Assembly (NCBI GenBank): GCA_016930475.1
Contig: JAFGGR010000055.1
Coordinates: 1 to 5,729, forward strand
Direction of reading: 5' to 3'
Origin: Clostridiales bacterium
GTDB taxonomy: Bacteria; Bacillota; Clostridia; Saccharofermentanales; Saccharofermentanaceae
Length of the DNA: 5,729 nt
The position numbers and the translations under genes were made by a program. How positions within the stretch are numbered: position 1 is the stretch's first letter; every line of letters starts with the position of its first letter. Below the pieces are notes generated by a model. It saw only the letters and a list, made by a program, of their open reading frames with translations, was not told where the DNA came from and did not search any database. Positions 1 to 5,281 of this stretch are shown here, piece by piece.

Positions 1-36
1 CAAACAAATAAATACAAAACACTGTAATTGTGTTAA

Positions 37-65
37 TTGTCATTTATTCTAAAATCGGATATGAT
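37..65 (+). promoter_or_regulatory. Sigma-A-type promoter of the LCP operon
   Basis: A -35 box TTGTCA (37-42) and a -10 box TATGAT (60-65) are separated by exactly 17 bases. Each differs from consensus at one position. Transcription would start near 72, upstream of the AGGAG site at 90-94 and the TTG start at 103. The surrounding sequence is AT-rich. The promoter overlaps the in-frame ATG codons at 37 and 61, which argues against those codons being the start. No terminator or gene is visible in bases 1-36. Confidence 0.7.
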
Positions 66-89
66 AACGACGAATCTATTCAGAGAAAC

Positions 90-94
90 AGGAG
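90..94 (+). promoter_or_regulatory. Ribosome binding site that sets the LCP start
   Basis: AGGAG lies 8 bases upstream of an in-frame TTG at 103. No comparable site precedes the in-frame ATG codons at 37, 61 or 214, so this site decides the start codon. Confidence 0.75.
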
Positions 95-102
95 TAAGTC
101 AT

Positions 103-1275
103 TTGAAAAGCAGATACGAAAATAGCGCCGGCCGAACGGCTAACGATCCATCACGGGTCGGTAACAGAGCCAATACAAATGGCAGGCCAACATCCGGGAT
201 CCCCGGTCGTCCCATGAAAAAAAAGAGAATCGCGCTCAAGCTTTTTGCGTTGTTGCTCGTCGCGATTTTGGGTTTCGGAACGGGTGTTACATTATACATG
301 GTTCGCATGGTCGGAAAAGTCCAATATGTTTTCACGCCATTTATCAATCCCGATAAGTATGAACCGATCGATATCCAGGACTTGGATCCGGTGAGTTTGG
401 AGGGAGATACGAATTCGTCATGGGCGGAAGGCGGACATACGCGAGTGTATGTCCATCCGGATTTTCCGATTAAAAAGGTCGCTCAGAAAGACAAGAAAGT
501 CGAAAACATTTTGATTTTCGGCATTGATTCGCGCGGCTCGAATGATGTCGTATGCCGGGCGGACTCCATCATGGTGTTGACGCTTGATCAAAGGAGCGAT
601 TCCGTTAAGTTGACCTCGCTGATGAGAGACTGCGCGGTCAGTATTGACGGAAGAAATTCCCCGGATAAGCTGGGACATGCCTATGCGTATGGAGGAGTCG
701 GCCTCTTGGTCAATACGATCAACGATAATTTCGGCCTGGACATCAGTCGCTTTGTAATGCTGGATTTTAACAGTGCGTCCCGAATCATCGATATTGTCGG
801 CGGAATTGAAATCGACGTTAAAAGCAGTGAAGTTAAATACGCGAATCTGGTTATTTTCGAACATAATGATTTGTTCGGAGGCGATATTCCCTACCTGACC
901 CACGAGGGATATCAGACGCTTACAGGTCCGCAGGCCATCGGTTGGGCGAGAATTCGTTCTCTTGACTCCGACTTTGTACGAACCGGAAGACAAAGGATTG
1001 TTGCGACGTCCTTAATGACCAAGGTGTCTGCTGCCGGCACATTGGATCAATTGGCAATTTTTGAAGATATGGCGGGTATGTTTGAAACGAATATTCATTC
1101 CGAAGATTTGTTACGTATCGGAATGACCGGCTCGGGTCTGGTCGGAACGATGAGCGAATACCGGGTCCCGGCCGACGGAATGTTTTATTCGCAACCTGAT
1201 CCGTGGATGATGATTCTGGATTGGGAGAAGCAACTTCCCGAATTACATCAGTTTATTTGGGGTGACGCGAAATGA
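103..1275 (+). CDS. LytR-CpsA-Psr (LCP) family membrane protein, wall-polymer ligase
   Basis: With the TTG start at 103 the protein has 390 residues. It has a basic, Arg/Asn/Gly/Pro-rich cytoplasmic tail (about 1-37), a KKKR stretch and one membrane helix (about 42-65), then an extracellular domain. The LCP core begins near residue 133. It shows NILIFGIDSRG (D142, R144), CRADSIMVLTL (R152, D154), SLMRD, the GHAYAYGG block, DIVGGIEIDV, and WARIRSLDSDFVRTGRQR (R283, R285, D290, R293, R296, Q297), the conserved Asp/Arg set that binds the polyprenyl pyrophosphate in this family. LCP enzymes transfer teichoic acids or capsule-like glycans from undecaprenyl carriers to peptidoglycan, and some were first described as transcription attenuators. 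The polymer used here cannot be told from sequence. The stop overlaps the next start (ATGA), so the two genes are probably translationally coupled. The longer starts at 37 or 61 are unlikely because they lie in the promoter. The family call is firm; the exact substrate is unknown. Confidence 0.93.
   Translation: MKSRYENSAGRTANDPSRVGNRANTNGRPTSGIPGRPMKKKRIALKLFALLLVAILGFGTGVTLYMVRMVGKVQYVFTPFINPDKYEPIDIQDLDPVSLEGDTNSSWAEGGHTRVYVHPDFPIKKVAQKDKKVENILIFGIDSRGSNDVVCRADSIMVLTLDQRSDSVKLTSLMRDCAVSIDGRNSPDKLGHAYAYGGVGLLVNTINDNFGLDISRFVMLDFNSASRIIDIVGGIEIDVKSSEVKYANLVIFEHNDLFGGDIPYLTHEGYQTLTGPQAIGWARIRSLDSDFVRTGRQRIVATSLMTKVSAAGTLDQLAIFEDMAGMFETNIHSEDLLRIGMTGSGLVGTMSEYRVPADGMFYSQPDPWMMILDWEKQLPELHQFIWGDAK
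1259..1265 (+). promoter_or_regulatory. Ribosome binding site of the PP2C-like/SH3 gene
   Basis: GGGGTGA lies 6 bases before the ATG at 1272, inside the last codons of the LCP gene. With the ATGA overlap of stop and start it supports coupled translation. Confidence 0.65.
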
Positions 1276-2999
1276 TCAAGAGTCAGTGTTATGTGGAATG
1301 CCAAACCAATAAACTTCCCGAGTTGCCTCAGGAAAATGTATATTTTCAGGGAAAATTCAGGAAACCGGAAGACTATGCGCAAACATTTATTCGATCTTCG
1401 GAAACGAATTCGGATTTTCAGGTATATGCGGTCTTTTCGGCAAAAGGCCCTGACAGTATAGCTGCAACCGCACTTCAGAAGTTAGCGCAAAGTTTTTCGG
1501 CTACCGTTGATCGGGCCTTGGCAGTTCAGACTCCGGATGTGAATCAGTTTTCCGCAGAGATCGTTCAGGTTTTAAATGACGTTGTTCATCAATTTACTCT
1601 CACAAGAAAGGCGATTTCTTTGAAGGTCTCCTTCACGGTCGCGATTATATTCGAAGATATGCTCTATATCATCAGTCTCGGAAACACCAGAGCATACCTT
1701 TTGCATGACAGCAAATGGATCCCTTTGACTGAGGACGACACCGTCGCGAATCAACGCGTCAAAAAAGGTGAAATCTCCCGGGAGGAAGCACAAAAACACC
1801 CGGATTATGAAGTCCTGACTCAATATATCGGTATGCCGTTGAAAGACGGGAATAAATTGACTCCGACCAAGGCTCGTTATAAGTTATCCGCAAACGATGA
1901 AGTATTCCTTCTGGGCGTCGGTGTTATCAAATACGTCCCGGAGAACGTCATGGCCTTCATCATGAGCAAAGACGCTGATCCGGCGGTTCAATCCTCCGAA
2001 ATGATCAAGGCGGCTGTTGGTGGTGGCGCAAAGGGCGGGCTTTCCGTCGTCGCGATTCGAATCAATGAATTGATCGCTTCCGTTCCGACGGTCCAGACTG
2101 CTGTCGTATTGTCGGGCGCTGATTCCGGATCGATCGATGCTACCGCGCGATATACTTTCGGTAATCGATCCGAAGCCGCATCGTTAAAGAGCGACGCAGA
2201 AGATCCATGGAGTGAAAACGGAGCCCAAAAAACGGATAGCGAGCATTCTGAGAGGGGTGAAGAAATGCCTGTTAAGAAGAAGAGTATCTGGAAGAAACGC
2301 CTCGGCGCGATATTGATCCCTGTCGCCCTGTTTGTTTTATGCGCACTCATCGGTTATTTCACAACATATGCCGTTCTGAATTGGCGCAAGGTCGAGGTCA
2401 AAGCCGATCCGAGCGCTTCATCGACGGTCGATCAGGACGAATCCTTGAATACGGTCATGTATTCGCTCAGTGATAATGTGTCGGTTTTGTCTGGTGAATC
2501 AACGGAAAGTCAGGTCGTTCAGGTGTTGAGCCGAGGAGAAGCAGTGAAACTGATCACTTTTGGCACCACTTTTTCGAAGGTTCAAACCTCTTCCGGAAAT
2601 ACGGGCTATGTCCTTTCGCTGATGCTCTCTGAGCTTGATCCGACGATCGGTGAAGAGATTATTGAAATGACAGCTGACCCGACACCGATCCCGGAATTCA
2701 CTCAAGCACCCGAAACCCAGGCTACGGAACCGCCTCAAACTCAGGCTACTGAGCCGCCGGAGACCGTTGAGGAGACCACGGTAGCAACAGAGACGGTTGA
2801 GGGAACGACGGAACCGGGTGTGACGACGACGGAGCCGAGTGTGACCGCGGAACCGGGTGTGACGACGACGGAGCCGCCTCAAACTCAGTCTGCTGAGCCG
2901 CCAGAGACCGTTGAGGAGACCACGGTAGCAACAGAGACGGTTGAGGGAACGACGGAACCGACACCGATCCCGGAACCGGGTGTGACGACGACAGGATAG
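1272..2999 (+). CDS. PP2C-like (probable pseudophosphatase) membrane protein with SH3b domain and Thr/Glu/Pro stalk
   Basis: The protein has 575 residues. Residues about 35-265 follow the PP2C (PPM) phosphatase pattern: VYAVFSAKG at the VFDGHGG position, SFTVAIIFEDMLYIISLGNTRAYLL at the GDSRAYL position, then LTEDDT, KKGEISREEAQKHP and LTQYIGMP, EVFLLGVGVIKYVPE at the LLCSDG position, and GGLSVVAIRI at the DNVTVVVV position. The usual metal-ligand aspartates read S56, V216 and G255, and GDSR reads GNTR (N138), so catalysis is unlikely. A polar linker (266-331) leads to MPVKKKSIWKKR and one membrane helix (about 344-368); positive residues place the N-terminal part in the cytoplasm. A bacterial SH3 (SH3b) domain follows at about 393-455, ending in GNTGYVLSLMLS. 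Residues about 467-575 are a repetitive Thr/Glu/Pro stalk ending in TTTG, without an LPXTG motif. The gene overlaps the LCP gene by four bases, so a role in sensing or organising the wall is inferred. I know no named homologue with this layout. Confidence 0.85.
   Translation: MIKSQCYVECQTNKLPELPQENVYFQGKFRKPEDYAQTFIRSSETNSDFQVYAVFSAKGPDSIAATALQKLAQSFSATVDRALAVQTPDVNQFSAEIVQVLNDVVHQFTLTRKAISLKVSFTVAIIFEDMLYIISLGNTRAYLLHDSKWIPLTEDDTVANQRVKKGEISREEAQKHPDYEVLTQYIGMPLKDGNKLTPTKARYKLSANDEVFLLGVGVIKYVPENVMAFIMSKDADPAVQSSEMIKAAVGGGAKGGLSVVAIRINELIASVPTVQTAVVLSGADSGSIDATARYTFGNRSEAASLKSDAEDPWSENGAQKTDSEHSERGEEMPVKKKSIWKKRLGAILIPVALFVLCALIGYFTTYAVLNWRKVEVKADPSASSTVDQDESLNTVMYSLSDNVSVLSGESTESQVVQVLSRGEAVKLITFGTTFSKVQTSSGNTGYVLSLMLSELDPTIGEEIIEMTADPTPIPEFTQAPETQATEPPQTQATEPPETVEETTVATETVEGTTEPGVTTTEPSVTAEPGVTTTEPPQTQSAEPPETVEETTVATETVEGTTEPTPIPEPGVTTTG
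2251..2267 (+). promoter_or_regulatory. Possible internal ribosome site and ATG giving a short membrane-SH3 product
   Basis: AGAGGGGTGA (2251-2260) lies 4 bases before an in-frame ATG at 2265 (Met332). The GGGGTGA core is the same as the site that starts the full gene at 1272. Starting here would yield a 244-residue protein (MPVKKKS...) with only the membrane helix, SH3b domain and stalk, without the PP2C-like part. The position falls exactly between domains. Use in vivo is an inference. Confidence 0.35.
2727..2816 (+). repeat. 90-bp in-frame direct repeat, copy 1 (stalk)
   Basis: This stretch recurs at 2871-2960, offset by 144 bases (48 codons), with about four mismatches in 90 bases. It encodes 30 residues beginning EPPQTQATEPPETVEETT. 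The last 60 or so bases are identical to copy 2 apart from one base (GCCGGAG against GCCAGAG). Such near-identity at DNA level suggests recent duplication or gene conversion. Confidence 0.9.
2871..2960 (+). repeat. 90-bp in-frame direct repeat, copy 2 (stalk)
   Basis: This is the second copy of the repeat at 2727-2816. It reads EPPQTQSAEPPETVEETT at its start, differing by T-to-S and A-to-T-type swaps next to the QTQ motif only. Around the two copies shorter units also recur: PGVTTT at about 2814, 2854 and 2976, and the PTPIPE-coding motif at about 2680 and 2958. The stalk is thus a nested repeat array, prone to copy-number change. Confidence 0.88.
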
Positions 3000-3030
3000 G
3001 CAACAGCAGCGGGATGATACTCTTCCGACC

Positions 3031-3061
3031 TGACCGGTTCTCGGTCATTCCAATAAGGAAT
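3031..3061. other. Two small adjacent hairpins downstream of the SH3 gene
   Basis: TGACCG (3031-3036) pairs with CGGTCA (3042-3047) around a 5-base loop, and ATTCC (3047-3051) pairs with GGAAT (3057-3061) around AATAA. Neither is followed by a T-run, so neither is a classic terminator. They may protect the 3' end of the operon mRNA. Bases 3000-3098 contain nothing else I can support. Confidence 0.35.
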
Positions 3062-3098
3062 CAAAAACTTCCATACTTGGGAGTCGCACCGAACTCTT

Positions 3099-3147
3099 GA
3101 TGCATCAAACAACGCCCGACCGGTTTTCCGATCGGGCGTTATGCATC
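3099..3147. terminator. Convergent, probably bidirectional intrinsic terminator
   Basis: A perfect 9-bp stem, AACGCCCGA (3111-3119) with TCGGGCGTT (3132-3140), continues inward after one mismatch with CGG/CCG around a TTTT loop. An outer 7-bp pairing GATGCAT (3099-3105) with ATGCATC (3141-3147) leaves a one-sided CAAAC bulge. It lies between the convergent SH3 and aspartate kinase genes, 22 bases beyond the kinase stop. On the - strand the stem is followed by TT-G-TTT; on the + strand only TT follows. It should therefore act better for the kinase transcript. Confidence 0.75.
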
Positions 3148-3162
3148 TTCGCATAAGAAGAT

Positions 3163-4512
3163 CTACTTATTAAAGAACTCGTTATACAAGACCCTCACCG
3201 CGTAGTTACAGTATTCCTCGCGAACACCGAACATGACGGAGATCTCCGAGGCGCCTTGGTTGATGATTTCGAGGTTGATGCCGGCCTTGGACAAAGCTTG
3301 AGCGGCGCGGGCCGTCGTTCCGACGGTGTTGGCCATCGCTTCTCCGACGATCATTACGATCGCGAGGTTTCGGTGAACGAAGACATCGTCGATGTTGAGC
3401 TCTTTTCGAATACGATCAACGATTCGATCCTCTTTGTCGATCGTGAAATCGGATCCCCGAAGGACGATGGATATCGAGTCGATCCCTGAAGGCATGTGCT
3501 CGAAGGATAACCCTTCGTCGGCGATGATGCTTAATACCTTGACGGCAAAGCCGACCTCGCGGTTCATCAGATATTTCTTGATATTCAGCGTACAGAATCC
3601 GTTCTCTCCGGCAATTCCGGTGACGAGCGAGTCATAGACCGACCTCTTAGCGACGATATAAGTGCCGTCTCTGGACGGATTGTTCGTGTTGCGAATATGG
3701 ACCGGGATTCCCTTTTGAAAAGCGGGATACAGCGCTTCCTCGTGCAAGACCGTAAATCCGGCATATGCAAGCTCGCGCATCTCCGCGTATGTGATCTCGC
3801 GAATGGGGAAGGGGTGGTTGACCAACTTGGGGTTGACCGCGTAAACACAGTCGACGTCGGTCCAGTTCTCGTATACCTGCGCCTCAACGGCCGCCGCAAG
3901 GATGGATCCGGTAACATCCGATCCACCGCGGGAAAAAGTCATGATCTCTCCTTCCGGGGTGTAGCCGTAGAAGCCGGGGAAAACGCATATGCCTTCGACA
4001 TCGCGTAACTTGGACAAATGCTCGTAGGACTTGGGCAGAACTCTGATCCGCCCGAAGGTGGAGGAGAGAAGAAGACCGAACTCCTTCGGATCGCAGAATT
4101 TTGCCTTGATTCCGATGCGGTTCAGATACGCCGCGACAATGCGCGCGCAACAATGTTCGCCGAGCGACTTGACGGCATCCATGAAACGATCCGGATTCGA
4201 GACGGGCTGGGAGACCGTGTCGGAAATATGCTTCTTGATGACCGGGAGGACATCTTCGATGCGCAAAGCGACCGCGATGTCCGAAAAACGTTCGGTGATC
4301 CGGTTAAAAAGGACTTCGCCGTCCGAACCGGATAGACGCTCCTTGCCTAATGCGATCAACAAATCGGTTACCTTGGTGTCATTGGCGGTGCGAACACCGG
4401 GGGCGGAGACAACTACGACTTTGCGCTCGGAGTTTGCGATGATGATGTCGCAGACCTTCTGGATCTGAGAAGCGTCCGCTAAAGATGATCCGCCGAATTT
4501 TGATACAATCAT
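3163..4512 (-). CDS. yclM: Aspartate kinase, YclM/aspartokinase III type
   Basis: The 449-residue protein phosphorylates L-aspartate with ATP to aspartyl-4-phosphate (EC 2.7.2.4), the first step toward lysine, threonine and methionine, and diaminopimelate for peptidoglycan. It begins with the amino-acid-kinase motif KFGGSS (K5-S10), and has VVSAPG, FPGFYGYTPEG, FSRGGSDVTGSILA (R195, D199) and YENWTDVDCVYAVNP. The C-terminal part carries two ACT regulatory domains: one around FEHMPSGIDSISIVLR and one with VGEAMANTVGTTARAAQAL and INQGASEISVMFGV. Length and motifs match Bacillus subtilis YclM (454 residues), the lysine-plus-threonine-responsive isozyme, as I remember it. Feedback by lysine and/or threonine is inferred from that. 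The start at 4512 gives the conserved N-terminus; its Shine-Dalgarno site is weak. No neighbour in the window belongs to the pathway, and the gene stands alone between its own promoter and terminator. Confidence 0.96.
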   Translation of the reverse strand: MIVSKFGGSSLADASQIQKVCDIIIANSERKVVVVSAPGVRTANDTKVTDLLIALGKERLSGSDGEVLFNRITERFSDIAVALRIEDVLPVIKKHISDTVSQPVSNPDRFMDAVKSLGEHCCARIVAAYLNRIGIKAKFCDPKEFGLLLSSTFGRIRVLPKSYEHLSKLRDVEGICVFPGFYGYTPEGEIMTFSRGGSDVTGSILAAAVEAQVYENWTDVDCVYAVNPKLVNHPFPIREITYAEMRELAYAGFTVLHEEALYPAFQKGIPVHIRNTNNPSRDGTYIVAKRSVYDSLVTGIAGENGFCTLNIKKYLMNREVGFAVKVLSIIADEGLSFEHMPSGIDSISIVLRGSDFTIDKEDRIVDRIRKELNIDDVFVHRNLAIVMIVGEAMANTVGTTARAAQALSKAGINLEIINQGASEISVMFGVREEYCNYAVRVLYNEFFNK

Positions 4513-4523
4513 AATCTTATGCT

Positions 4524-4535
4524 CAGGAAAACCTG
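4524..4535 (-). other. Small hairpin in the aspartate kinase leader
   Basis: On the - strand CAGG-TTTT-CCTG forms a 4-bp stem with a TTTT loop, between a GGAAGGA site (about 4537-4543) and the start codon. The purine-rich site is about 24 bases from the ATG, too far for normal initiation, but folding the hairpin would shorten the effective distance to about 13. The leader is only about 44 bases long, so there is no room for a lysine riboswitch. Confidence 0.3.
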
Positions 4536-4563
4536 TTCCTTCCGTTTATTTCATAGTGAGTCA

Positions 4564-4592
4564 ATTATAAAGACACACAGGTCATTATTCAA
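4564..4592 (-). promoter_or_regulatory. Sigma-A-type promoter of the aspartate kinase gene
   Basis: Read on the - strand, TTGAAT (4592-4587) and a perfect TATAAT (4569-4564) are 17 bases apart. Transcription would start near 4557, giving a leader of about 44 bases before the ATG at 4512. This is the strongest promoter match in the divergent region. Confidence 0.72.
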
Positions 4593-4614
4593 GGAAAATA
4601 TAAGTGTATGCGAT

Positions 4615-4643
4615 TTGCTTTTCACTTCGGATGCGTGTATTCT
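4615..4643 (+). promoter_or_regulatory. Candidate promoter of yqeG
   Basis: TTGCTT (4615-4620) and TATTCT (4638-4643) are 17 bases apart, with transcription expected near 4650 and a ribosome site at 4660. Both boxes are imperfect. It faces away from the aspartate kinase promoter. Confidence 0.45.
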
Positions 4644-4659
4644 CGTGAATGAAGGAAAC

Positions 4660-4664
4660 GGAGG
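4660..4664 (+). promoter_or_regulatory. Ribosome binding site of yqeG
   Basis: GGAGG lies 12 bases before the ATG at 4677, a little longer than usual; the following AAGAG (4665-4669) gives a spacing of 7. An in-frame stop at 4650 rules out any earlier start. Confidence 0.55.
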
Positions 4665-4676
4665 AAGAGTACGCAA

Positions 4677-5177
4677 ATGTTGTTTTGTTTCAAAAATTTG
4701 GTCCCTCATCGGGTTTGCAAACGCCTTTCGGATTTTCCTTTTGACGAATTGCGCAAACAAGGATTCAAGTGCGCGCTCCTTGACCTCGACAATACCATCG
4801 CTCCGGACCGCGCCGCGGAGCCGAACGAATATTCTCATCGGGTCATCCGAAACTTGAAGGATGCCGGATTCGATTGTTGTCTGGTTTCCAATGCGAAATC
4901 TTCACGATCCGCAAAATTCGCGGCGGCACTTGGGATATCTCATGTGGATTTTGCCGGAAAACCCTCGCCGAAGGGGGTATGGAAGGCGATGGAGTTGATG
5001 AATGTCGTCGCGGAACAAACTGTTCTTTTCGGCGACCAGTTGTTTACAGACATTTTAGCAGCGAAAAGAGCCGGGATTCATGCAGTATTTGTCGAGCCAT
5101 ATGACAAGAAAGAGATTTTTTACGTCAGATTCAAGCGGTTTTTCGAGTATATCGTCAGAAAAACGTGTCGTTTTTGA
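4677..5177 (+). CDS. yqeG: YqeG family HAD IIIA-type phosphatase
   Basis: The protein has 166 residues, the usual length for YqeG. It shows all four HAD motifs: LLDLDNT (nucleophile D36, acid D38), LVSNA (S71), the motif III lysine in GKPSPKG (K95), and FGDQLFTDILAAKRAG (D120, D125). The N-terminal PHRVCKRLSDFPFDELRKQGF segment and the C-terminal basic helix (VRFKRFFEYIVRK) also fit the family. YqeG proteins are small cytosolic phosphohydrolases without a firmly known substrate; in many Firmicutes the gene sits near yqeH, aroE and other ribosome- or translation-linked genes. Here it is followed by efp after 104 bases on the same strand. Family membership is clear; biological role and substrate are not. 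Confidence 0.93.
   Translation: MLFCFKNLVPHRVCKRLSDFPFDELRKQGFKCALLDLDNTIAPDRAAEPNEYSHRVIRNLKDAGFDCCLVSNAKSSRSAKFAAALGISHVDFAGKPSPKGVWKAMELMNVVAEQTVLFGDQLFTDILAAKRAGIHAVFVEPYDKKEIFYVRFKRFFEYIVRKTCRF
5159..5175 (+). terminator. Weak hairpin over the yqeG stop codon
   Basis: AAAAACG (5159-5165) and CGTTTTT (5169-5175) are complementary around a 3-base loop TGT. The last T begins the yqeG stop codon. The stem is mostly A-T, so it is at best a weak terminator and may be chance in an A/T-rich coding end. Confidence 0.25.
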
Positions 5178-5194
5178 TCAATCTATTGCGCATA

Positions 5195-5222
5195 TTTCAG
5201 CGGTCAAGTAGAATTTTATAGA
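5195..5222 (+). promoter_or_regulatory. Weak candidate promoter of efp
   Basis: TTTCAG (5195-5200) and TATAGA (5217-5222) are 16 bases apart. Only a partial match to consensus, so efp may instead be read through from yqeG. Confidence 0.22.
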
Positions 5223-5227
5223 CGAAA

Positions 5228-5246
5228 AGAACCGTTTGCCGGTTCT
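5228..5246. other. Hairpin in the efp leader, terminator-like on the - strand
   Basis: AGAACCG (5228-5234) pairs with CGGTTCT (5240-5246) around TTTGC. On the + strand it is preceded by AAAA and not followed by Ts. On the - strand it is followed by a short T-run (the stem's last T plus TTT), so it resembles a terminator facing away from efp. It may instead be a leader structure for efp mRNA. Confidence 0.4.
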
Positions 5247-5265
5247 GTGATATCGGATCGGAAAT

Positions 5266-5273
5266 GAGAGGGG
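5266..5273 (+). promoter_or_regulatory. Ribosome binding site of efp
   Basis: GAGAGGGG lies 8 bases before the ATG at 5282 and supports this start. Confidence 0.65.
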
Positions 5274-5281
5274 TATTATTT

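Noticed and set aside
418..993. 191-codon open frame on the - strand inside the LCP gene
   Set aside because: It is antisense to a strongly conserved LCP domain, shows no recognisable motif, and has no supporting promoter that I can see.
2499..2882. Arg-rich 127-codon open frame on the - strand
   Set aside because: Its repeated RRRHTRF pattern is only the complement of the Thr/Glu/Pro stalk repeats and SH3 region.
2990..2999. Possible sortase anchor at the end of the stalk protein
   Set aside because: The protein ends in PGVTTTG with no LPXTG-like motif, hydrophobic tail or basic end; it is held by its internal membrane helix.
3080..3100. tRNA-like T-arm on the - strand (GTTCGGTGCGACTCC)
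   Set aside because: No acceptor stem, anticodon arm or D arm can be placed around it.
2885..3154. 89-codon open frame on the - strand through the convergent intergenic region
   Set aside because: It starts within the terminator region and ends in the complement of the stalk repeats; no family resemblance.
3585..4468. Several open frames on both strands within the aspartate kinase gene
   Set aside because: All are shadows of a full-length conserved gene in another frame.
4513..4676. Lysine riboswitch or T-box upstream of aspartate kinase
   Set aside because: The leader from the predicted transcript start is only about 44 bases, far too short for either.
4519..4857. 112-codon + strand and 95-codon - strand open frames over the divergent promoter region
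   Set aside because: They span both promoters and the yqeG ribosome site and overlap the HAD motifs of yqeG in a different frame or strand.
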